A stretch of DNA of 29,110 nucleotides. It comes from Lojkania enalia. Its lineage: Eukaryota > Ascomycota > Dothideomycetes > Pleosporales. The translations under genes were made by a program, and so were the position numbers. The stretch spans positions 179,982 through 209,091 of the forward strand of contig ML986652.1 of assembly GCA_010094045.1 (NCBI GenBank), given 5' to 3'. Below, piece after piece: positions 9,781 through 18,429 of the stretch. Each line of letters starts with the position of its first letter. Position 1 is the first letter of the stretch. The notes beneath the pieces are model-generated. The model did not search any database. It was not told where the DNA came from and worked only from the letters and a program-made list of their open reading frames with translations.

Positions 9781-10910
9781 GAATTAGCTAGTAAAACCAC
9801 CTCTTTAGAGGTAGATATAACAACTATATTTATAAGAATATAGAACAAATTAATATAATAATAGAAACAGCTAGTTCTAGTAGACAAATAGATAAGAAGC
9901 CTAAAGGAGACTTAAGACAGCTTTCTTGAAAGTCTTAAAAGAATATAAGGAATAGTTAATAGTAAGTAAGGAATAGGACTTATAGGAATTATCTAGAAAC
10001 TTAAGTAAGTTAAAAGAGTACTACTACTAATATATTATTAGCAACGAATTAAGTTAGTACTACTTAATAAGTTTAACAGAACTAGGTCCAAATTTAAAGA
10101 ATTCCTAGTAGTAGTAAGAATTTATATTAACGCTAACCTAGATATTATCTAGTATAAAAATAAGAAAGTACTATTTATAGGAGCCTACCTAATAGATAAA
10201 CTACTTAACTAGTTCTAGTCCTTCCTAATATATTTTAAGAACCATGCGGAAGAATACTAGAAAAGCGAAACTAAGGTAATATTTACGAGTCTAGTATACT
10301 TCTAATAGAAACTCGAACTAGCGTTCGGAAATATTGATAAAGTACGAGTAGTAGAAGATAGACTCTACAACCTAGTTTAACTAGAATCTATTACCTTATA
10401 TATATCGAGTTTTTAACAGCTCTTAAATAAAGTTATATAAGACAACTATAGTATAATAGTAAAGTTCTATAGAGGATTGAAAATAGAAATAAGAAGGGTA
10501 ATAATATATATAGAATAACCTCGGGACCTAGTATTATACTTCTAATTAGTAAAAAGAATCGATAACGAACTATATTAGTTTAAAAATAAGGAAAGGCAAG
10601 TATACTACTAAAGGGTACGCTTTTTAGTAAGAGTTGTCGACGCGGGCGGACCTATAGATCTAAGCGCTACTAGAGAAAAGAAGTCTAAATTATAGGCGAC
10701 CTAAGAAAGAAAGATTTAGAAAAAAGATATTAAGTACTATAATTATTAGAAACTAGGATATATAGTAAAGGAATGCCGAAGTAAAAAGAAAAAGAAGAAA
10801 AACTGGCCTACGGAAGATAAACCGCAGGAAGTAGGTAAAGAAAAACTAGCCGTAACTATAGAATACAGAACCTTATATTAGTTCTTCTATAATAAAGACG
10901 GGTGTTAAAT
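9780..10910 (+). pseudogene. gag: Gypsy-C gag (capsid and nucleocapsid)
   Basis: The plus-strand frame encodes a retrotransposon gag capsid. Segments visible include LFIGAYLIDKLLNQFQSFL, YFKNHAEEYQKSETKVIF, YFQQKLELAFGNIDKVR and VKFYRGLKIEIRRV. These match the Retrotrans_gag pattern (Leu/Trp-rich helices, then a YxxxL-type ending). A CCHC zinc knuckle follows at 10735-10776. Its C-x2-C-x4-H-x4-C spacing is preserved, but the first two Cys and the His read Tyr; only the last Cys (TGC, 10774-10776) survives. A Lys-rich tail follows. Stops are scattered through the frame. The start cannot be fixed because no ATG is preserved. Confidence 0.82.
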
Positions 10911-11870
10911 ATACTAACAACTTAAAGAAGCTATAAGATATTAGCTTTAGAAGAAAATATAACTTACAGTAATGTAAGAACGCATAAAAAGATGGCTAGA
11001 AAAAGTTTAAGAAGAATTATATAAGGATAAGAAAATAAACACCCTATTATAAATAGAAGAAGCTACTACTAGAGTACTAATACTTAAACTAGTATCTAGA
11101 GCATGTTCTACGTACCGACGAGAAATAATCGAGTATAAATAGGGAACCCCAGCTCCTATAGCTACTCTAAAAGAGGAACTACCTATAAGATTCTATAATA
11201 AGAATAGACTAGAATAAGATATTGTCGACGTTTCCAAAGAATAGTAAAATACCTACCCTAGAGAAATCCGCTTCTTATACTTCTAAAAATAGATAGAAAC
11301 AATAAAAGTAGTAGAAGAATATCTTAATATAATAGATTAGGATAAGGCTGTATATATAGTATAGAAAGTAGTAGCCTTCTTACAAAGTAAAGTACCAGTA
11401 AAATACTAGGTACTAAAGGCATTACAATATAAATAAGAATAGAACTACTAGGTTAGAAAAGACGATAACCTTTATATAAACTAATACCACCCAGTATATT
11501 TTAAGATAGTATAGATATCGTATATTAAACGGTAATATAAGGCCTACTAAAAAAGAAAAGAAAATATAGGTATATAGCTAAGACGACTAAACGAAGATAA
11601 GATACTAGAAAACCTGGTAAAATAAGAAGCTATAATAGAATAGGAAGTTACTAAGTAAATCTAAAATTATATAGTACTTAAACTAGAACCTCTACTACCT
11701 AAAGTATATATTAGAGAAAGATTATAGTATAAATATCTAGAACGAAAATGTCTAAAATATATATCTATAAAAGAAGTAATAGCCTATTAGCCTAAAACAA
11801 CTTAACTATACGGGAATATAGGAGAATACTATCTTATAATACTAGAACGATATTATAGCTATAAGATATA
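10780..11870 (+). pseudogene. Gypsy-C linker between gag knuckle and protease
   Basis: About 1.1 kb continues in a largely traceable frame with many charged residues (for example VQEELYKDKK, IETIKVVEEYLNIIDQDKAV, LRRLNEDKILENLV) and runs directly into the protease. No domain is recognised. Such a long spacer between knuckle and protease is seen in several fungal gypsy polyproteins; here it could be a C-terminal gag extension or the N-terminal part of pol. Confidence 0.55.
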
Positions 11871-14800
11871 TATACTTATTAATAGTAGAGTAATAAAGAA
11901 TTTTATAGCTAGTAACTATATTACTAGAAAAGGAATACCTATAGTATAACTAGAACGACTCTATATAATTTAAACTATAGAAGGAAAAGACTTTTAAAAG
12001 AAAGTTATATATACTATAGAACTAGAAGAGTTCGAAATCCTAGGAACAATCTAATAAGAATAAATCTTCTAAATTGTAGAAATTACTAACTATAATATTA
12101 TCCTAGAGATTCTATAGTTAAGAAAGAAAAATTCTTAGATAAACTAGTAAACGGGACGAATTATCCTTAAAAACTCTAGCCAGCCGGTTAAAGAACAACT
12201 CGCTATAATAGTAAAAGAAGTAGTAAAAGAATTATTCCTAATAGGAAACGTATTATATAGTATATTTAAGGAATACTAATACTTAATAAAACAACTTTAA
12301 GAACTACTATAATACCTACCCGAATATAGAGAATATAATAATAAAATCAAATTATAACTAGGAAAAGAACCTAGATATAGACTAATATACAGCCTAATAT
12401 TAAGAGAAGTAGAGGCTCTAAAATAATATATAGATAAGTATCTGAAGAAAGAAACGATCTAAGAATTAAACTTATTAGTAGCACACCCTATACTCTTTAT
12501 AGATAAGAAAGAAATAATAGACTTATAAATATACGTTAATTATTACACTCTTAATAATATTATAATTAAGGATTAATACCCTTTACTACTTATCTATAAC
12601 TTAAGAGACTAATTAAGAGAAGCTACTATCTTTATAAAATTAGACATCTAAAATATATATTACCAGATCTATATTAAAGAAGAAGATAAATAGAAAATAG
12701 TATTTAGGACAAAAAAGGAACTCTTTAAATACCTAATTATACTATTTAGGCTTACTAATATACTAGCTACTTTTTAAAAACGAATTAATAAAGTACTAAA
12801 ACCCTACCTTAGACGATTCTATATAGTATACTTAGACAATATTCTCGTATATTTAAAAATAAAGCAAGAATATAAGGAATATATTAAACAAGTACTACGT
12901 ATACTATAAGTAGTAAAATTATACCTTAAAGTAAGAAAATATAAATTCTATACTATATAAATAGACTACTTAGAATTTATTATTAAACTAGAATAACTAT
13001 AAATAAACTTAAATAAATTAGTAGTAATTAGAAACTAGCTAATCTTAAAGTTAGTTAAAGATATCTAATTCTTTATAGGATTTTATAACTTCTATCGAAC
13101 CTTTATAGATAATTAGAGTAATATAACTACGCCCTTAATATAACTATTAAGAATAGATATTACTTTTATATAGGGAAACGAATAAGAAAAAGCCTTCTAA
13201 GAAGTTAAAAAATAATTCTAATAAGAACCAGTACTAAAACTCTACAATCTAGAAAAGAAAACTCTTATAAAAACCGACGTATTAAGAATAAGAATAGTTA
13301 GAATCCTTATATAAATCCACAATAGAAAACGATATCTAGTAGTATACTACTTACGAAAACTTATACTAGCAGAAATAAATTATAATATATATAACCAAGA
13401 ACTTCTAGCTATTATAATATACTTTAAGGAATAGCGTGTATACCTATAAGGAGTAAAATAGTAAACTAAAGTCTATTACGACTATAAAAACCTTACTACC
13501 TTCCTTACTATTAAAACTCTTACCCCTAGGCAGGTTAGATAGTTATAAGAACTAGCTATATTCGACTTTAAGATTATCTATATTAGCGGAAAATAAAACT
13601 AAAGAGCAGACGTATTAAGTAGACTACTAGAATATAAGTAAGAGAAAGGAACTACAGCTATACTACTAAGAAAATAATAAGATGGAAGTATAGTATATAA
13701 TTACTTAAGACTTATAGTAACAACTATTACTAAAGAAGTAAGCTAGATAATACTAATTAGATTAGTAATAGACGGAATACCCAGAGAACTCTAAGAATAA
13801 GAACTAGAATAGGTAGATAGACTACTATACGTCTATAATCGAATCTACATACTAGCTAAAGTTAGAAAAGAATTTATTAGGCAATTCTACGAAACCCCTA
13901 TATACGGATACTAAGGAATAGAGAAAACGCTAGAACGAATCCTTAGAAGATTCTACTTTCCTAAAGTAAGAGAATAGATAAAAAATACGTTATAAGAATA
14001 CGTAGACTATTAATAGAATAAACCTAATAGATATATACCTTATAGACTACTATAGAACTTAGAAACGCTAACTAGACTATAGATAGAAGTTACTATAGAC
14101 TTTATTATCAAGCTACTAAAATTAAAAAACTATCCTAAAAGAGAAGTATATAACTCTATTATAATAATTATAGATAGACTTATAAAATACACCTACTTTA
14201 TTCACTATAATAAAGTATTATTAGTAGAACAAGTTGTAAACATCTTTCTAAGATAGATTATTATATAATATAGGGTATTATAGAAGATAATTATAAACTA
14301 AAATACTAAGTTTACTTTAAAGTTTTAGTAAACAATTATAAACTTACTAGAAATTAAATATAAGATATCTACAGTATTTTACCTATAAATAGATAGATAG
14401 ATAGAATAAATAAACTAAATAGTAGAGTAATACTTATAGTACTACCTTAACTATAGATAAAATAATTGGGTAATACTACTATTAATAGTATAACTCGTAT
14501 ATAATAGTACTAAATATAGTATAATAGGAGTATTACTATTTATAGTAAACTATAGGTATAAACTAAAAACCTATAATACCCTAATTAAAGTAGTATTATA
14601 AATACTATAGGTATAGAAACAAATCGAGATTATTTAATAAATATAAGACTTATTAAAGAAAGACCTCTAGTTCCTATAATATACTATAAAGAAATACTAT
14701 AATAAGAAATATAAATAACTACCTTACTTTAAGAAGAGAGAAAAAGCTTAGCTGCTACGATAAAATATTTAAAGTAAACGACTAAGTAGTAAACTAGATT

Positions 14801-15120
14801 ATATTAAAATTAAACTATATAAGATTGAGGAATAAATATTACCTATAAACTATCGATTTAAATTACCTATAACTATAAAAATCTACCTAATCTTCTATAT
14901 TATATTTATAGAAAAGGCACCCTAAGATGCTAAACTAGTAGTATATAATATAGATGCGTACGGAGAAGACTAGGAATAGGAAGTTAAGAGAATAATAAAG
15001 TATAAAATATAAAATAGTAAATAATACTATCTAATTAAATAGTTAAGAGTAGATAAATATAGAAACTTATAAAATAATACCTAGAAACTAGAAGAAAACC
15101 TTAGCTTTATAACGTTGTAG
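11860..15120 (+). pseudogene. pol: Gypsy-C pol: PR, RT, RNase H, integrase, chromodomain
   Basis: The protease motif reads ILINSRVIKNFIA (usual LIDSGATKNFIA), with catalytic Asp changed to Asn at 11881-11883. RT from about 12480 shows FIDKKEIIDLQIYVNYYTLN, IFIKLDIQNIYYQIYIKEED and the catalytic box YLDN at 12829-12840, one Asp lost. RNase H follows (TLIKTDVLRIRIV, later LTPRQVRQLQELA then DFKIIYISGKQN). The integrase shows YGYQGIEKTLERILRRFYFP, a core beginning near 14090, and YLQIDRQIEQINQIVEQYL. The chromodomain at about 14950-15115 reads EQEVKRIIKYKIQNSKQYYL then IKQLRVD. The frame ends LEENLSFITL followed by TAG at 15118-15120, which looks like the genuine stop. Internal stops make it inactive. 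Confidence 0.9.
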
Positions 15121-15121
15121 A
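15117..15121. other. Target-site duplication GTAGA of solo LTR copy 2, left copy
   Basis: GTAGA precedes the solo LTR and is repeated at 15326-15330. The left copy includes the TAG stop codon of Gypsy-C pol. Confidence 0.88.
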
Positions 15122-15325
15122 TGTTATAGGGATTTTCGGCTAGTCTGCCGAGCTGTATCAGATATCGACGTACGATATTACGGTCGATATCACGCCGGAT
15201 ATCACGCTGGATATCAGCTGATATACCCCTTTTTCATGTACATAAATATGGCCCGCTGGCCATCTTCAATCAACCAGTTCAGCTCCTCATCTCCCTCCCT
15301 GAGACAAGATTCGCCTCTCACCACA
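15122..15325. repeat. Solo LTR, copy 2 (204-bp family), little RIP
   Basis: Starts TGTTATAGGGATTTTCGGC and ends CGCCTCTCACCACA, flanked by GTAGA on both sides. Intact TG...CA termini are kept. It retains many CA and TG dinucleotides (CATGTACATAAATATGG, CAATCAACCAGTTCAGC) in strong contrast to the surrounding Gypsy-C sequence. A tract of GATATC-type units runs from about 15160 to 15225. No internal coding region or second LTR is present. It is the innermost insertion in the nest. Confidence 0.88.
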
Positions 15326-15997
15326 GTAGATATATTATAAAACTCGAATTTATAAAGAAAACCTGGAGATAGAGTAGTAGGATTAAATAGTATTAGCTAT
15401 ATTACGGGAGGCGACTCTACTTTAGGAAGAAGACCCGCCTTGCGATCTACTTCTTTCTCTTTCTTAAGCTACTCCTACGCACGTTTATAACCCTCTATCT
15501 ACCTATACTTTACTTATTTACGAATCTTACGAAGATGCTAAATTCTTATATAAGCCGCTGCTACCTTATTAAGAAGTTGTTCTAACTCTTCTTAGGCTAA
15601 GCGAATCTCCTCCTCTAGTTTTACAACTTTAGTATCCCGCTTTACTACTAGGAAGAATTAGAAATAAACTAGTAGTATAAAATTATAATATATAAGCTAT
15701 CTAAATATTATAATCTATATTATATAATAAATATATACTAGTATAAAAGTATTCTAAATAATATAATTTTTTAGATATCTTCTTTTTATCTACCTTATAA
15801 GTTAACCCCTTACGGAAATACTAAGAATAAGGTATAATAGTCTTGCCTAAACGGTCTATATAATTAGTATAATAGTATCTACCTAGAGTTAAATAATAAA
15901 GAAGAGATATTAGAAATATATATAGTTTTAACAAAAACAGCGTACTAACCCTACTATATACTAGTTTAAGATGGGAAAACTCTTAGGCTAAGAGCTT

Positions 15998-16012
15998 AGA
16001 GGGGGAAGGTAG
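15998..16012 (+). other. Polypurine tract of Gypsy-C
   Basis: AGAGGGGGAAGGTAG lies directly before the 3' LTR start (TATTATAGATG). It is the counterpart of the Gypsy-A and Gypsy-B tracts, all of which have a G run and then TAG(G) before the LTR. Confidence 0.85.
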
Positions 16013-16379
16013 TATTATAGATGTCTTATAGAAATCCCTATACTAGACCTAATCGAAATTTAAGACTCTATATAACTAGAAGAATAAGACTAATATAAGA
16101 TATATAACGTACTTAGTAGTTTAGTTAACTAAGTAACTAAGTATGCTTAGTTACTTAGTTAGTTAAGTAACTAAATAGAAAGAAATAGTAAGGGAACTAA
16201 ATTATATTTAACAACCTTACAACTCTAACCTTTATAGCTCTTTATAGTTAACTTAAATATCCTTCGTATACTCTACTTATATACTTCTATTATAAGCCTA
16301 TAAGAATAATCCCCTCGCAGTATATAATTACTCTTAGTTATTACTCTATCCTATACCTGGCCAATTAGAGGCTATTATA
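16013..16379 (+). repeat. Gypsy-C 3' LTR
   Basis: 367 bp, the partner of 9335-9667. It carries a 34-bp insertion at about 16141-16174 that creates a perfect hairpin. Followed directly by the AGTAG duplication (16380-16384). Confidence 0.88.
16129..16158. repeat. 13-bp perfect inverted repeat within the 3' LTR
   Basis: CTAAGTAACTAAG, loop TATG, CTTAGTTACTTAG. Only this LTR copy has it; the 5' LTR has the first arm's core (TTAACTAAGTAACTAA) but not the fold-back half. Confidence 0.85.
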
Positions 16380-16384
16380 AGTAG

Positions 16385-16472
16385 CGTGTTTTTCGCTTTA
16401 AAGTTGCTTATTATTAATAGCTAAGATAGCTAGAAAGATATCTACTTTATTATAGCTGGATTAGATATTTAT
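16385..16472 (-). pseudogene. Pogo-A transposase, N-terminal part
   Basis: The minus-strand frame starts at about 16470-16472 (ATA, likely ATG before RIP). It reads NIQSSYNKVDIFLAILAINN and KQLQSEKHATSIYNIS across the Gypsy-C insertion. The pattern AIxAINxxQ...AAxxYNVS is the N-terminal psq-type helix-turn-helix of fungal pogo transposases. It supplies the start of the protein continued at 9334 and lower. Confidence 0.7.
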
Positions 16473-16525
16473 AGGTTAAGCTATTATTATTAGAAGGTAG
16501 GGTGTTATATAAAGTTAGTAAGGCG

Positions 16526-16562
16526 GCGTATTTATTTACCCGGTATACTTATTTACTACTTA
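16526..16562 (-). repeat. Pogo-A right terminal inverted repeat
   Basis: Reverse complement starts TAAGTAGTAAATAAGTATAC and pairs with 5792-5828. The TAAGCGAG units have become TAAATAAG-like. TA at 16563-16564 follows. Confidence 0.65.
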
Positions 16563-16564
16563 TA

Positions 16565-17607
16565 TTATTAAATTTTCCTAGGTTTATAATATTAATACTC
16601 TTTATATTAATATATCCTATAATATTAAGCGCTTACTTTTTAATTTCTATTAGTACAACTCCTCTACTATAGTCTATTAACTTATCGTCTACTAGGTGTA
16701 TTATATAAAATACTACTTTTTCCCTCTATTTTATATTATTTTTATAAACCTATTATACTAATATAAATATATCTAAAGCTCTACTATTAAGTAGTATTTT
16801 AAGTTTCCTTCTATTAAACTCTACTTAGAGTACTATATATAAAGGTACTATACTAGTAACCCTTTTAATAGCTTTTCTACCTAGTTCTTTAATATAGCTA
16901 TTACTTTAGGGGCTACTTAGTTTTTTAACTAAGATGGGAAGAACCCTACCTTCTTCTTCTCTTTTCTATATAGTAGATATCTATCTATATTATACTTTAT
17001 CTATAGTTCTTAGATGTAAACAGCCTTTACCTATTTACTATATATCTTATACTTCTATTTTAAGAAATACTATTACTATTTAATTAGTTGGTAATCTTTA
17101 TCTAATCTTTACTATTTAAGTACTCTAAATACTTTTTAGTAGTACTAGTACTTAACTATATATTATTTCTAGCTTAAAGCTTTATATTCCTCTAAATATA
17201 TATTATTCTTAAAACGTTCCTTCTTTTTAAATATATTTACTCCTATTATCTTATAAGCTATAATATTAAGTTGTCCTCTAATATCTTTTTATATCTTTTT
17301 TACCTCTAAAACTAACTTTCTCAACTCCTTAGCTTCTACGATAATTTTACTAAGCTGGTATAAATACTCTATTTTAAGGTAAATTAGACTTCTATAAATC
17401 TAATAGTACCTATTTTCTATATAATCCTCTATCTTATTCTAAGATAGTAAGATTGTTAGTAATAATTATATATCTATTTTTAGCTATACTTCTAGTTTTA
17501 TCTTAATACTCTTATATATTAAGTAATTATCTTAATAACAGCTGGCCTAATCTTTTTTATAGCTGTTCTTATAGGGTAGTATATATTTCTCTTTCTTACC
17601 TTTTATC
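16565..17607 (-). pseudogene. Gypsy-A region between gag knuckle and protease, with protease
   Basis: This is a Gypsy-A segment isolated between Gypsy-B (right) and Pogo-A (left). The first two thirds read as a charged protein (KKEKYILPYKNSYKKD and following), continuing the frame from 24808 across Gypsy-B. Near 16777-16794 the protease active site reads LLNSRA (usual LLDSGA), with Asp changed to Asn at 16786-16788. It is followed by VYKNNIKQ, VVFYIIHLVDDKLIDYSRGV and INLGKF. The frame resumes at 5789 as IILLSIDQLAKYNSRVD, the usual end of the domain (DIILGIDWLAKHN). Many stops. Confidence 0.72.
17603..17607. other. Target-site duplication TTATC of Gypsy-B, left copy
   Basis: TTATC directly before the left LTR, repeated at 24803-24807 directly after the right LTR. 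Confidence 0.9.
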
Positions 17608-17886
17608 TGTAACGGCGCAGGTAAGATAATAGGTCCGAATACGGTACGAATCTACTTAGAGGTATATGGGAGTGCGTGGGGGATTAGGGACCTAGAAATT
17701 CTATTAACACCTATAGGCCTTATACGAAAAGATATAGAAAAACTATTAAGCTACTTATAAGGGAGTATACAACTATATACGGATGGGAAAAGGGGTAGAA
17801 CTGGGGGTAGGATAAGATAAGCGAAAAGCTTTAGGATAAGGTTATATATAAAGCTTTTCGTAGAACGATTTCTTTGTATTATTATA
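17608..17886 (-). repeat. Gypsy-B 3' LTR
   Basis: Begins TGTAACGGCGCAGG on the plus strand and ends GTATTATTATA (GCATCGTTACA in the partner). Identical in length (279 bp) to 24524-24802, with about 20 transitions between them. Contains an 11-bp inverted repeat (17822-17832 and 17850-17860). Confidence 0.93.
17822..17860. repeat. Hairpin-forming inverted repeat in the Gypsy-B LTR
   Basis: CGAAAAGCTTT and AAAGCTTTTCG are perfect reverse complements separated by 17 bases. The same arms survive unchanged in the other LTR at 24738-24748 and 24766-24776 while the loop has mutated. It may act in RNA folding, termination or as a protein site (inference). Confidence 0.75.
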
Positions 17887-17902
17887 CTACCCCCCCTCCT
17901 CT
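17887..17902 (-). other. Polypurine tract of Gypsy-B
   Basis: Minus strand reads GAGGAGGGGGGGTAG immediately before the 3' LTR, defining orientation. Confidence 0.88.
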
Positions 17903-18314
17903 TAGGCTGATAGTCCCTATCTATACTAGTTTAGGAGGGAATTGGGGCTGTTACGGATGGGTTTTAGTATAAAGAAATTTCCTTAAGGAGGTATTTACTG
18001 GTAAGAGCTAATATGCGTAGTTACCTATAGAGATATATTTATTAACGTAATGTTAAGTAAGGTTTTTATAGTAAGTGTAATTAACCTATATATTAGCTAG
18101 TAACTACTATCGTAACGGTTTATTAATATTACAATTTCGTCGCGTATAGTAATAAGCGTTTACTAGCCTTAGTATATTACTAGGTTACTGTTAACTAAGC
18201 TTTTTTAACTAAATAATAACTTCTACTCTATACGTATTATTGCGCGTTTCTAGAACTATAAATTATTAAAGTATCGCTAACACCTTATAAAAAAAAATTA
18301 ATTAATATACTACT

Positions 18315-18393
18315 CCGCCCGCCTTCTAGAGCCTCTTTAGAGGCCTTCTAGGTTATCTACTTTTAGGTTATATATACGCTCGCCTGCGGGCGG
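18315..18393. repeat. GC-rich inverted repeat in the Gypsy-B 3' region
   Basis: CCGCCCGC (18315-18322) and GCGGGCGG (18386-18393) are complementary. Between them lie GCCTTCTAGAGCC and AGAGGCCTTCTAGG, with a CCTCTTTAGAGG palindrome. This small GC-rich island stands out in AT-rich, apparently non-coding sequence. Confidence 0.6.
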
Positions 18394-18429
18394 CGTATAA
18401 TATTTTCCTTTTAGTCTCTAAGATTAAAA

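Larger units (their letters stand above)
15110..15690 (-). pseudogene. Antisense coiled-coil ORF in the 3' part of Gypsy-C
   Basis: The minus strand, opposite to Gypsy-C gag-pol, has a traceable frame from about 15690 down to the end of pol. It predicts VKLEEEIRLAQEELEQLLNK, then VAAAYIRIQHLRKIRKQVKY, then EQLKKEKEVDRKAGLLPKVE and SPPVIQLILFNPTTLSPGF. This is a charged coiled coil followed by a Pro-containing tail. About seven stops occur, at Gln- or Arg/Trp-like positions. GC content is higher than in its surroundings. The solo LTR at 15122-15325 interrupts the last few codons; beyond it the frame ends at once, overlapping the pol stop from the opposite strand. Similar small coiled-coil proteins of unknown function are, to my knowledge, common hypothetical proteins in filamentous fungi, but I cannot name a family. 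Confidence 0.5.
9335..16379 (+). mobile_element. Gypsy-C: Ty3/gypsy chromovirus inside Pogo-A
   Basis: A plus-strand element with LTRs at 9335-9667 and 16013-16379, the AGTAG duplication, gag with a CCHC knuckle, protease, RT, RNase H, integrase and chromodomain in canonical order, and a purine tract before the 3' LTR. Length is 7045 bp, or 6836 bp without the solo LTR at 15122-15325 and its duplication. A long charged segment links the gag knuckle to the protease. An antisense coiled-coil frame lies between pol and the 3' LTR. Confidence 0.9.
5792..16562 (-). mobile_element. Pogo-A: pogo/Fot1-like transposon split by two insertions
   Basis: Terminal inverted repeats of about 37 bp lie at 5792-5828 and 16526-16562. 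The transposase reads on the minus strand in three pieces: 16385-16472, 8223-9334 and 5960-6356. Pogo-B interrupts it at 6359-8220 and Gypsy-C at 9335-16379. Without them the element is about 1.86 kb, matching the 1862 bp of Pogo-B and usual for Fot1-like elements. It sits within the protease codons of Gypsy-A, whose frame can be rejoined across it (GKFDIIL...). Confidence 0.85.

Noticed and set aside
851..15325. The matching 204-bp units at 851 and 15122 as the two LTRs of one 14-kb retrotransposon
   Set aside because: Each unit has its own perfect 5-bp duplication (TAATT and GTAGA), one lies outside Gypsy-A and the other inside Gypsy-C, and no purine tract adjoins either. They are two solo insertions.
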